From: a virus
Virus record (IMG/VR): IMGVR_UViG_3300032046_000039
Location: 1 to 49,577 of that record
Reading direction: 5' to 3' (one strand)
Length of the DNA: 49,577 bases
The notes beneath the pieces were generated by a model. It searched no databases and was not told the DNA's origin. It was given only the letters and a program-made list of their open reading frames with translations. This document shows positions 1 through 5,757 of this stretch, piece by piece (position 1 is the first letter of the stretch; each line of letters begins with the position of its first letter). The position numbers were made by a program, and so were the translations under genes.

Positions 1-148
1 AATTGGCCGGGCCTGTCGGCTCAGATTCGCGGCGAAAGCTCGTGCTGGCGACAACGCAATGTGCCCGGCTGGCCTGGCCGCACGTGCGCGAGCAGGACCG
101 GGGAGTCATACAGGCGTGCCATGACGCCTGTGAGGCGTATGGTCGGAG
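1..148. repeat. Left copy of terminal redundancy
   Basis: These 148 bases match 49430-49577 base for base except position 127 (C here, T at 49556). A direct repeat at both ends of a phage contig means a circular assembly graph, from circular permutation or a circularised genome, or a true short terminal repeat. The reading frame of the spanning gene is kept when one copy is removed, so the unit length is about 49,429 bases. The mismatch changes an Ala codon (GCC) to Val (GTC). Confidence 0.95.
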
Positions 149-485
149 CGATCCGACCGTGACGCTGGGCATGGTTCGGGCCGCCGTCGACGCCGCCGCC
201 TACAACGCCGCCTACGCCGCCGACGCCGCCGCCTACAACGCCGCCGATGCCGCCGCCTACGCCGCCACCTACGCCGCCGGCGCCGCCGTCTACAACGCCG
301 CCTACGCCGCCGGCGCCGCCGCCTACAACGCCGCCGATGCCGCCGCCTACGCCGCCGCCTACGCCGCCTACGCCGCCGGCGCCGCCGCCTACGCCGCCGC
401 CAGGTCGCGCGTTTTTCGTGAGTGCGCCGACATTGTTCGACGGCACTATCCGACCGCCCCGACCGCGAAAGGAGCCGCCAAGTGA
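1..485 (+). CDS. Ala/Tyr-repeat immunity-like protein, C-terminal part
   Basis: This is the 3' part of a gene that starts at GTG 49300 and crosses the contig ends; joined, it encodes 204 residues. The N-terminal half carries the pattern DTPQEAWDAC...LWLLG followed by an Ala/Cys-rich helix (LATTQCARLAWPHV), as in the widespread putative immunity (Imm-5-like) domain found in phages and bacteria. From about base 186 it becomes a long alanine-rich array of AAY, AAYN, AAD and AAG units, and it closes with FRECADIVRRHYP, the usual end of this family. The array is probably helical. No enzyme motif is visible. The stop overlaps the next start (GTGA). Family recognition is from memory of sequence patterns; the function is unknown. 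Confidence 0.8.
   Translation, partial: LAGPVGSDSRRKLVLATTQCARLAWPHVREQDRGVIQACHDACEAYGRSDPTVTLGMVRAAVDAAAYNAAYAADAAAYNAADAAAYAATYAAGAAVYNAAYAAGAAAYNAADAAAYAAAYAAYAAGAAAYAAARSRVFRECADIVRRHYPTAPTAKGAAK
186..405 (+). repeat. GCC-rich degenerate tandem repeat inside a gene
   Basis: This is a low-complexity array built from GCCGCCTAC-type units in multiples of 3 bases, encoding Ala-Ala-Tyr repeats. A 42-base block occurs at about 226-267 and again at about 316-357, a higher-order 90-base period. The frame is never broken, so copy number can change by slippage without destroying the protein. Long shadow frames on both strands here are artefacts of the repeat. Confidence 0.85.
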
Positions 486-1120
486 CAGAGCCAACCTACA
501 ACGAGCCGCAGGGCCCATCATACCTAACCGCCGTGGCGGTCGCGGCGTCAATCATGTTGTTTGGCGTTTTTTGCATAGGCGAACCAACCAGAAGGGAAAA
601 ACAGGGCAATGGCACACGCGAAAGATGGATGGACCCATGCAGTGATGGCCACGGTGGCGACAGGCGAGATCGTGATTCTGGTGGAGTTCGCGCGGGAGCG
701 GCCAGCGGACTCGATGGTGAGGGGGCTCAAGGAGTTTTACCGGCATCATCCGCGCAAGTTCCTGGGCATTCATCGGGAATACATGGAAGAAACGCGGGCG
801 AAACTGTACCGGCACATACTCGACGAACCTTCAACGTGTCCGCCTACTGCCCGTGCTGGAAATGTTGCGGCCCCCGCGCCTGCGGCGTCACGGCCAGCGG
901 CAAGTCGGTTATGGCGAATGGCGGTGCGTTTGTGGCGGCTGATCGGGCTATCCCGTTCAATACAAGAATCATCATCCCCGGATACAACGGCGGGCGAGCC
1001 GCGCCAGTCTATGACAGAGGAGGCAAGATAAAGGGCAACCGCCTCGATGTGTACTTCCCGACCCACAGAGCGGCCCTGAACTGGGGCCGCAAATCCCTAA
1101 CGTGCGAGGTCTTGAAATGA
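482..1120 (+). CDS. Membrane-anchored 3D-domain cell-wall protein
   Basis: GTG 482 overlaps the preceding stop. The 212-residue product has a single hydrophobic segment at about 14-32 (YLTAVAVAASIMLFGVF), a Gly/Ser/Arg-rich linker at about 40-115, and a 3D (Asp-Asp-Asp) domain at 117-212. The domain shows AYCPCWKCCG, an AAD, IPFNTRIIIPGYNGG, VYDRGG and NRLDVYFPTH, with the expected acidic residues. 3D domains form double-psi beta-barrels related to MltA lytic transglycosylases, so the likely role is peptidoglycan cleavage in lysis or entry. The linker looks like a shadow of the ORF at 609-1031, whose codon use is better over 609-830. Either two frames are used, or a -1 frameshift near 820-835 joins the 609 ORF to the 3D domain. 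Confidence 0.65.
   Translation: MTEPTYNEPQGPSYLTAVAVAASIMLFGVFCIGEPTRREKQGNGTRERWMDPCSDGHGGDRRDRDSGGVRAGAASGLDGEGAQGVLPASSAQVPGHSSGIHGRNAGETVPAHTRRTFNVSAYCPCWKCCGPRACGVTASGKSVMANGGAFVAADRAIPFNTRIIIPGYNGGRAAPVYDRGGKIKGNRLDVYFPTHRAALNWGRKSLTCEVLK
609..1031 (+). CDS. Hypothetical protein overprinted on the 3D gene
   Basis: ATG 609 follows AGAAGGGA. Over residues 1-75 the codons look genuine (GC-ending third positions) and the protein looks ordinary: MAHAKDGWTHAV, EIVILVEFARE, LKEFYRHHPRKFLGIHREY. Beyond about base 835 the frame is Pro/Ala/Ser-rich and looks like a shadow of the 3D domain encoded one frame away. The ORF is therefore either a real nested gene with a non-homologous tail, or the true N-terminus of the 3D protein, separated from it by a -1 frameshift or an indel. 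No known domain is recognised. Confidence 0.45.
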   Translation: MAHAKDGWTHAVMATVATGEIVILVEFARERPADSMVRGLKEFYRHHPRKFLGIHREYMEETRAKLYRHILDEPSTCPPTARAGNVAAPAPAASRPAASRLWRMAVRLWRLIGLSRSIQESSSPDTTAGEPRQSMTEEAR

Positions 1121-1147
1121 GCGTGCGAGTCATAAGGAGTTGGGGAA

Positions 1148-1561
1148 ATGACTGACATAGACCTAGACATGCCGTTTCGCGTTCCGTTACGCCGATGTCC
1201 TGTCCGGTTACTGAATGGCTTGGAATCCATCGGGTGTAATACGTTACGGGACGTGCTTCGTTTGTCTGAAGTCGAGATTATCGGTATTCGCATGGTTGGT
1301 GAGTTTTGTCTGCACGCATTGAAAACTCAGTTGGCGAACATGGGCATGGAGGTCGGCCAAGAGAGAAATCGGTCATCCGCGCCGGCACCGTCAGAGACAA
1401 AGACCCTCCGCGACGAGTTCGCGGGGCAGGCGCTGGCGGGGATGATGGCAAATTGCTCAGAAGAGATGATGAGCCGCTCAGAAGGCCACCTTGCAGAGAT
1501 GGCATATCGCCACGCCAACGCCATGATCGCGGAGAAGCGAAGAAGGGAATCCTCAAAATGA
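1148..1561 (+). CDS. RNA polymerase alpha-CTD-like helical protein
   Basis: AAGGAG lies 9 bases before ATG 1148. Residues 15-70 resemble the helix-hairpin-helix fold of the alpha subunit C-terminal domain: CPVRLLNGLESIGCNTLRDV, then LSEVEIIGIRMVGE and a final helix ending MGMEVG. In bacteria that domain binds promoter UP elements and activators. Residues 86-137 carry a second module, TLRDEFAGQALAGMMAN ... AYRHANAMIAEK, a motif common in small phage proteins of unknown role. A phage protein carrying only a CTD-like domain could bind DNA or compete for RNA polymerase contacts; this is inference. The stop overlaps the next start (ATGA). Confidence 0.7.
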   Translation: MTDIDLDMPFRVPLRRCPVRLLNGLESIGCNTLRDVLRLSEVEIIGIRMVGEFCLHALKTQLANMGMEVGQERNRSSAPAPSETKTLRDEFAGQALAGMMANCSEEMMSRSEGHLAEMAYRHANAMIAEKRRRESSK

Positions 1562-1752
1562 CCAAGCAGACCAAGACAGAGCAAGAGGCCCCGTTCGACG
1601 CCAAGAAGGCCCGCGACGCGGAGTGGGATGAGTACCACAAAACGATGTCGCCCGCGAGGGCTGCGTTCGAGACTATACGGGTGCCCGCGCGGGCGAAACT
1701 TGACAAGCGGCTCAAGGAGATTGGGAAGGCGAGTAGGAAGGCGGCAACGTGA
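1558..1752 (+). CDS. Small charged hypothetical protein (64 aa)
   Basis: The start overlaps the previous stop as ATGA, implying translational coupling. The product is Lys/Arg/Glu/Ala-rich (FDAKKARDAEWDEYHK ... RAKLDKRLKEIGKASRKAA) and should be mostly helical. It resembles many short phage proteins with AEY/EYxR patterns, but no function is known. No membrane segment or cysteine motif is present. Confidence 0.65.
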   Translation: MTKQTKTEQEAPFDAKKARDAEWDEYHKTMSPARAAFETIRVPARAKLDKRLKEIGKASRKAAT

Positions 1753-1861
1753 ACCCCAGCCGGGCGGCGAGCGTTTTCGTCCTCCTTTCCGCGAGCCGCC
1801 GGGACTTTGACACAAGCGCGGGCGAACCCGCGAAAACATTAACAGTGAAGGACCACGCAAC

Positions 1862-2410
1862 ATGACAGCATTGCCGAACCCCGAAGTGCCGCAGAACAAG
1901 CCGGTGGACCCCGTGACGCGGTTCGTCCAGAACTACGCCAAGGCCCTTGCGGCGGCGAAAGTGTCCCAGGCTCACACTGATACGGACGGCTGGCGGAACC
2001 TCTATGCCAACCACGCCCAAGCCGTCATGGAGGACCGCCGCAACCGCGCCAAGGAACTTGCGAGCCTTGCCGATGAGTTGGAGCGGGGCCTGCTCTCCGA
2101 GGACGGTGAGAAGGCCATCGGCGAAGTCAAGAAGGCCGCTTGCGAACTTCGCACGGCCAACCACTACTGGGAGCGGCAGACGGTTGACCCTGTGCGTCAC
2201 CCCGTCCGCGTCTGTGAGTCGATGATTGCCGGCGCCGTCGATGAGGCCCGGCGGATCGAAGCCGACTCCCCCATGCTCAACATCGGCCTGACCGACCTCA
2301 TGCGCCGGCAGGTGGGCGAGTGCGCCCGCGTCTCATGGGATTCCGAGACCGGCACGGTGGTCATCGTGGACGCGGTGGACCCGAAAACCGGGGAAGTGCT
2401 GTCCGACTGA
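1862..2410 (+). CDS. Hypothetical protein (182 aa)
   Basis: ATG 1862 follows GTGAAGGACCACGCAAC, a moderate ribosome site. The sequence is helical and charged over residues 20-100 (NYAKALAAAKVSQAH, RRNRAKELASLADELERG), then contains a compact C-terminal part with ARVSWDSETGTVVIVDAVDP, which looks like a beta-hairpin. No recognised domain. It is preceded by a 109-base gap and followed by a 165-base gap holding a hairpin and a good promoter, so it probably ends a short transcription unit. Confidence 0.75.
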   Translation: MTALPNPEVPQNKPVDPVTRFVQNYAKALAAAKVSQAHTDTDGWRNLYANHAQAVMEDRRNRAKELASLADELERGLLSEDGEKAIGEVKKAACELRTANHYWERQTVDPVRHPVRVCESMIAGAVDEARRIEADSPMLNIGLTDLMRRQVGECARVSWDSETGTVVIVDAVDPKTGEVLSD

Positions 2411-2477
2411 ACCCCAACCAGGCGGCGCGGGTTTCCCCCTTTCCCCGCAGCGAGCAGCCGCCCGGCCCCGTACAGAT

Positions 2478-2512
2478 GCTTCCGCCGGGCCAACAGGTTC
2501 GGCGGGGGCTTT
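2478..2512 (+). terminator. Possible terminator hairpin
   Basis: GCTTCCGCCG (2478-2487) pairs with CGGCGGGGGC (2500-2509), two of the ten pairs being G-U, around a 12-base loop, followed by only TTT. The U-tract is weak, so termination may be partial or factor-dependent. It abuts the -35 element of the promoter that follows. Confidence 0.4.
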
Positions 2513-2538
2513 GACCTGGCAGGAAAGGCAACTATAAA
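2511..2538 (+). promoter_or_regulatory. Sigma70-type promoter
   Basis: TTGACC (2511-2516), a 16-base spacer and TATAAA (2533-2538) match five of six bases at both hexamers. The gene at 2576 lies downstream with a TAGGAGA ribosome site. Transcription would begin near 2545 and serve the small-gene cluster at 2576-4356. Confidence 0.65.
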
Positions 2539-2575
2539 GCCGCTGCGTAGGAACCAAACTTTTAGGAGAATTGAT

Positions 2576-2911
2576 ATGGGAAATCACGCTGACATGCGGA
2601 AGCTCAAGATGATCAGGACCATCATCGTTAATGCCGAGACCAAGGCGCTGCTCCGACAGAAGTTCAGGTTGAAAGACACCATCGAAAAACGGTTGCATCA
2701 AGTGTTGCTCTCAATTTGGGAAGAGGTCGATGCGATCCACGACGAGGCTTGGGACATTGCCGCACAGGCGATGGGCTACGAGTCGGCGGCCGCCGTCTAC
2801 GATGACCACAAGCAGATGCACCTAAACTGGCATACCGGCGAGATCGTGCTGTGTGAGAGTGCACCCCCGGAAACCCCGGAACAAGCCCCCGCCCCCGAGC
2901 ACTGCAAGTAG
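2576..2911 (+). CDS. Hypothetical protein (111 aa)
   Basis: TAGGAGA is well placed before ATG 2576. This is the first gene after the TTGACC/TATAAA promoter, so it is probably transcribed early. The product is helical (RTIIVNAETKALLRQKF, KRLHQVLLSIWEEVDAIHDE), has a short WHTGEIVLCE segment and ends in a Pro-rich tail (PPETPEQAPAPEHCK). No domain is recognised. Confidence 0.75.
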   Translation: MGNHADMRKLKMIRTIIVNAETKALLRQKFRLKDTIEKRLHQVLLSIWEEVDAIHDEAWDIAAQAMGYESAAAVYDDHKQMHLNWHTGEIVLCESAPPETPEQAPAPEHCK

Positions 2912-2939
2912 GATCGAACACGTACAGGAGACAAGGAAC

Positions 2940-3323
2940 ATGGCAAAAACAACAGTACTGACCATCGACGAAGCACAGGCGGCAATGGACGCGGCGGTAG
3001 CGGCGAAGGCGGCGTCTGACCGCGACTACAAGGCGGCGTGCGGGATGAACGACCTGGAGCTTGTCGCGGTTATCAATGACGCGAAGGACGCCCACGCCAC
3101 CGAACGTGAAATACTCAAGAACGCGCACCAGGCCGCGACAGTGACTCACAACCAGGAGATTGCCAAGGCCGGCGCGATGGTCCGCAAGGCGTCACAGGCC
3201 GAGTCGCGGGCCAAGGCTGAGGCCAAGGCGACGGCGGAAGCCCCGACCGGGCCAGTGCGAGTAGCGGGAGATAACCCGGGCGCGTTCGTTGCCGGAGACG
3301 ACGGCGCGAGAGACGAGGCGTAA
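2940..3323 (+). CDS. Ala/Lys-rich helical hypothetical protein
   Basis: ATG 2940 follows AGGAGACAAGGAAC. The 127-residue product is dominated by alanine, lysine and glutamate (EAQAAMDAAVAAKAA, KASQAESRAKAEAKATAEA), so a long helix or coiled coil is likely, ending in an acidic Gly-rich tail. No enzyme or binding motif is visible. Confidence 0.75.
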   Translation: MAKTTVLTIDEAQAAMDAAVAAKAASDRDYKAACGMNDLELVAVINDAKDAHATEREILKNAHQAATVTHNQEIAKAGAMVRKASQAESRAKAEAKATAEAPTGPVRVAGDNPGAFVAGDDGARDEA

Positions 3324-3379
3324 CCCAGCCCTCGCGGGCGGAGAAACAGACCAGACAATCGTAAGAGGAGTACCAAGCC

Positions 3380-3547
3380 ATGAGTGACCCCATCAATCTA
3401 CCTGAGCCAGAACCCGAGAAGGCCCAGGAGCACGCCTGCCGAAACCAGCGCGGCACGAAGAACTGGCCCATGATACACAACTTCGACCCCTACGACGACG
3501 CGCTTAACGACGAGCGGCAATGGAAGGGTTGCCCGATGTTCGAGTAA
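3380..3547 (+). CDS. Small hypothetical protein (55 aa)
   Basis: AGAGGAG stands 9 bases before ATG 3380. The product is short and polar (MSDPINLPEPEPEKAQEHAC ... NWPMIHNFDPYDDALNDERQW) and contains two cysteines and three tryptophan-containing or aromatic patches. No family is recognised. The strong ribosome site and tight neighbours support a real gene. Confidence 0.6.
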   Translation: MSDPINLPEPEPEKAQEHACRNQRGTKNWPMIHNFDPYDDALNDERQWKGCPMFE

Positions 3548-3583
3548 CACCTACGCGGGCAATCACAGAACTGGAGATCAAAG

Positions 3584-3757
3584 GTGAACCGACCAAGTGA
3601 TGATGCCGAAGCCGCCAAGGATTTACATGAGTGGTTTACGGCTGAGGAGTATCGGCCTCGCCGGAGGAAACGCCGCAAAATATCCGATATGGAGCCAATA
3701 CTAGAGACAGATGAAGAACTATCAGGGGCATGTACCCCACAAACCGTTAATTCCTAA
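3584..3757 (+). CDS. Small hypothetical protein (57 aa), GTG start
   Basis: GTG 3584 follows GGAG with 7-base spacing. The product has a short acidic N-terminus, a strongly basic stretch at about 24-34 (RPRRRKRRKI), and an acidic C-terminal part. The basic patch could touch nucleic acid, but this is a guess. No family is recognised. Confidence 0.55.
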   Translation: MNRPSDDAEAAKDLHEWFTAEEYRPRRRKRRKISDMEPILETDEELSGACTPQTVNS

Positions 3758-3777
3758 CATAGAGAAGGAGAATCGCA

Positions 3778-4356
3778 ATGGGCTACACGATTGACCAGCT
3801 TCACCCGAGTAAGTACCTCAAAGGGGCGGACGTAACCCCGCCCGTCGTCGCCACGATGAGCCGTGTGACGATTGAGAAGATGACGGACAACGACAACGAA
3901 ACCGAGGAAAAGGGCATTCTAAGCTTCCTCGGTGGCAGGCTCAAACCAATGCCTCTCAATTGGACAAACCTCACATTTCTGGGAAAGACTTTCGGCAACA
4001 ATTCCGATGCGTGGCAGGGAAAGCAGGTCGAAATCTATTTCGATCCTTCGATCATGGCGTTTGGAGAGGTCAAGGGCGGGATTCGCTTGCGACTCCCTAC
4101 CGCCTTCGGCGTTCCCCCACGACAGCAACGCGCTCCTGGCCTGATGACCTTTGAACAAGCAAAGATGGCGATCAGTGATGCTGGCATCACCTACGAAGAA
4201 CTGGTGGCGCATCTCAAAGCCAATGGCATGACAACATGGATTTGCGCGACTGGCACGCCCCTGGTTCAGCAACTCATCGCGGCCCGAGTGCAGGTCCCGG
4301 CCGAGCAGGCATTCGACCCGGACGGCCCCCCGCCTGACGACAACATCCCGTTCTGA
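3778..4356 (+). CDS. OB-like phage protein with SSB-type acidic tail
   Basis: GAGAAGGAGAATCGC precedes ATG 3778. Residues 1-105 match a widespread phage family of unknown function: SKYLKGADV, a beta-rich stretch, LNWTNLTFLGKTFG, DAWQGKQVEIYFDP and GGIRLRLP. Residues 120-165 look like a small helical domain (MTFEQAKMAISDAGITYEEL). The protein ends PPPDDNIPF, close to the acidic DDDIPF tip that bacterial single-stranded DNA-binding proteins use to dock replication and repair partners. With a resolvase and replication genes downstream, a ssDNA-binding or partner-docking role is a fair inference, not proven. Confidence 0.65.
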   Translation: MGYTIDQLHPSKYLKGADVTPPVVATMSRVTIEKMTDNDNETEEKGILSFLGGRLKPMPLNWTNLTFLGKTFGNNSDAWQGKQVEIYFDPSIMAFGEVKGGIRLRLPTAFGVPPRQQRAPGLMTFEQAKMAISDAGITYEELVAHLKANGMTTWICATGTPLVQQLIAARVQVPAEQAFDPDGPPPDDNIPF

Positions 4357-4362
4357 TGGATA

Positions 4363-4433
4363 GCGACGGTGCGATGTTGGGCAGGTGCGCACGAGACGTT
4401 ATGCCACCGCGGGTTCGACTCCCGCCCGCCGCT
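4363..4433 (+). ncRNA. tRNA-like element lacking a normal D-arm
   Basis: A textbook T-arm is present: GCGGG-TTCGACT-CCCGC at 4409-4425. The flanks 4363-4369 (GCGACGG) and 4426-4432 (CCGCCGC) form a 7-bp acceptor stem with one A-C mismatch. Only 39 bases separate acceptor and T-arm. They do not fold into canonical D and anticodon arms. Instead 4384-4391 pairs with 4402-4408 (GGTG/GCA with TGCCACC, one bulged C) around a 10-base loop, stacking directly on the T-arm. No CCA is encoded. It could be a degraded tRNA, a tRNA mimic or an undescribed small RNA. Confidence 0.5.
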
Positions 4434-4458
4434 CTGTTGAATGAAACTTGCTTGGATG

Positions 4459-4500
4459 GCCGCCGGGCCTCGCGCCTTGTGGGCGCGGGGCCGCGGCGGC
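4459..4500 (+). other. Very strong GC hairpin upstream of 4514 gene
   Basis: GCCGCC plus GGCCTCGCGCC (4459-4476) pairs with GGGCGCGGGGCC plus GGCGGC (4481-4500) around a 4-base TTGT loop, giving about 17 pairs with a small bulge. No T-tract follows; the next bases are GTAGGGAGATAAC, the ribosome site of the 4514 gene. It may insulate the tRNA-like element, stabilise the mRNA 5' end or terminate transcription in a factor-dependent way. Confidence 0.55.
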
Positions 4501-4513
4501 GTAGGGAGATAAC

Positions 4514-5218
4514 ATGAGACTCGACCTGAAAAACCTAGTGCGGGAGTTGGACATCATTCTCGACCGGAGCGGGGAGGTCAGCGCTCGAGCCGTGGCGTTC
4601 GCTCTGAAGGTGTCGCTGAAGGCCGATGGGCCACAGGGCATCGACCAGGTGCAATCCCAACTGGTAGACCTCGCGGCGGACCTGGGCAGGGTGGCGCGCA
4701 GGGTGGACCTGCTGGAAAAGGCCGCCGGCAAGTCGCCCGCGCCCCTTTATGCCGGTACCTGCCCGCTGACGATGGTGCCAGTTGATGCCGGCAAGCCGGA
4801 CGCCCCCGCGACGCCGGACAGGACCGGGCAGTGGTTCGTGGATTACAATGACTGCCATCGCATCCACGGGCCAATCATTAAATCCGTCAACGGAAGACAC
4901 GAGTGCGCCGATGGTTGGTGGGCAGCGGAAAACCAAAGCATCGCCAACAAACTCATTCTCCCCATCCCTCCGCGCCCGTCCGATGCCGCCCTTGCCGCCC
5001 AGGGCGCGCGGTTGACGGGCGACGTGCGACGGTGGAACCTCGGGGAAATGTGGATAGGTCGCTTCGGCATCTTACTCGGGCCGGCGGAAGATGACGACAC
5101 CGAGTGGCAACGTGTAAGGGAAGACCTCGAGGGTTGCGGTTGGCGTCGTTGGATAGCCGAGAAAATCCCGGGTAACCGACCGCCAGCCCGCGGCACCCGC
5201 GAGAAGGACGTTGACTAG
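4514..5218 (+). CDS. Hypothetical protein with a GQWFVD domain (234 aa)
   Basis: AGGGAG precedes ATG 4514 at good distance. Residues 1-75 are helical (LVRELDIILDRSGEVSARAV, VDLAADLGRVARRVDLLEKA). Residues 102-215 hold a domain shared with the product of 7991-8899: DRTGQWFVD, HGPIIKSVNG, a central aromatic stretch, PIPP and GCGWRRWIAEK. The domain is rich in Trp, Gly and Asp and looks like a small beta-rich fold. No family name is known to me. It begins the DNA-metabolism operon, immediately after the tRNA-like element and the strong hairpin. Confidence 0.75.
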   Translation: MRLDLKNLVRELDIILDRSGEVSARAVAFALKVSLKADGPQGIDQVQSQLVDLAADLGRVARRVDLLEKAAGKSPAPLYAGTCPLTMVPVDAGKPDAPATPDRTGQWFVDYNDCHRIHGPIIKSVNGRHECADGWWAAENQSIANKLILPIPPRPSDAALAAQGARLTGDVRRWNLGEMWIGRFGILLGPAEDDDTEWQRVREDLEGCGWRRWIAEKIPGNRPPARGTREKDVD

Positions 5219-5227
5219 GGGCGGCTT

Positions 5228-5257
5228 ATGACGGAAGTAAAGAAAGCGACTAAATGA
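5228..5257 (+). CDS. Possible 9-residue leader peptide before rusA
   Basis: AGGGG stands 6 bases before ATG 5228. The ORF encodes MTEVKKATK and ends in a TGA that overlaps the next start as ATGA. The RusA-type gene has no Shine-Dalgarno of its own, so ribosomes finishing this leader could reinitiate at 5254. It may alternatively be a remnant of a longer gene. Confidence 0.4.
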   Translation: MTEVKKATK

Positions 5258-5757
5258 AAGCGATCCGCTCAACCGACATCTTGAACAAGCTCGACCCGGC
5301 CAGGCGGGCTAACGTGCGCAGGCAGATGGCGGGCAAACCAAGCCCGGCGGCTAAGCCGGATGCAGGAATGAGTGAGAGCGTGACCATAACGCTGCCCCTG
5401 CCCGCCAAGAGCCTCAGCCCGAACGCCAGGGTTTACCGCTGGGAGATTCATAAAGCAACGGCTATACACCGCGACCGGGCACGGTGGGCAACATACGATG
5501 CTATTGCAGGCACAACTCCTCGGTGGCTCGCCGCGACAATCCAGGCAACCTTCTACCACGCCCAACGCCGGGTACGAGACCAAATGAACCTCATTGGCAG
5601 CATGAAGGCATACGAGGACGGCATTGTAGATGCCGGACTCCTGGCTGACGACGAGGGGGTGACGTGGCTCCCGCCAATCCGGCTTATCGACCGGGACGAT
5701 CCCCGAGTGGTGCTGGTAGTCACTCGGCAGGAGGCGACGAGTGAACGTGGCGTTTGA
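5254..5757 (+). CDS. rusA: RusA-like Holliday junction resolvase
   Basis: The 167-residue product has an N-terminal helical extension (residues 1-38) seen in many phage RusA proteins, then the RusA fold: LPLPAKSLSPNAR at about 47-59, RVRDQMN at 106-112, MKAYEDGIVDAGLLADDEG at 117-135 and LPPIRLI. RusA dimers cut four-way DNA junctions using clustered aspartates. D109, D122 and D132/D133 are present, but the second Asp of the usual D-x-D-N motif is Met111, which may weaken metal binding or mark a variant site. Translation is probably coupled to a 9-codon leader. It overlaps the methyltransferase gene by 17 bases. Confidence 0.8.
   Translation: MKAIRSTDILNKLDPARRANVRRQMAGKPSPAAKPDAGMSESVTITLPLPAKSLSPNARVYRWEIHKATAIHRDRARWATYDAIAGTTPRWLAATIQATFYHAQRRVRDQMNLIGSMKAYEDGIVDAGLLADDEGVTWLPPIRLIDRDDPRVVLVVTRQEATSERGV

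Noticed and set aside
186-405. CRISPR-like array
   Set aside because: Repeats are GCC-rich, contiguous and in frame, with no unique spacers; they code Ala/Tyr repeats.
1807-1841. Promoter from TTGACA at 1807
   Set aside because: The -35 is perfect, but no -10-like hexamer lies at 16-18 bases; the nearest A/T stretch is too far away.
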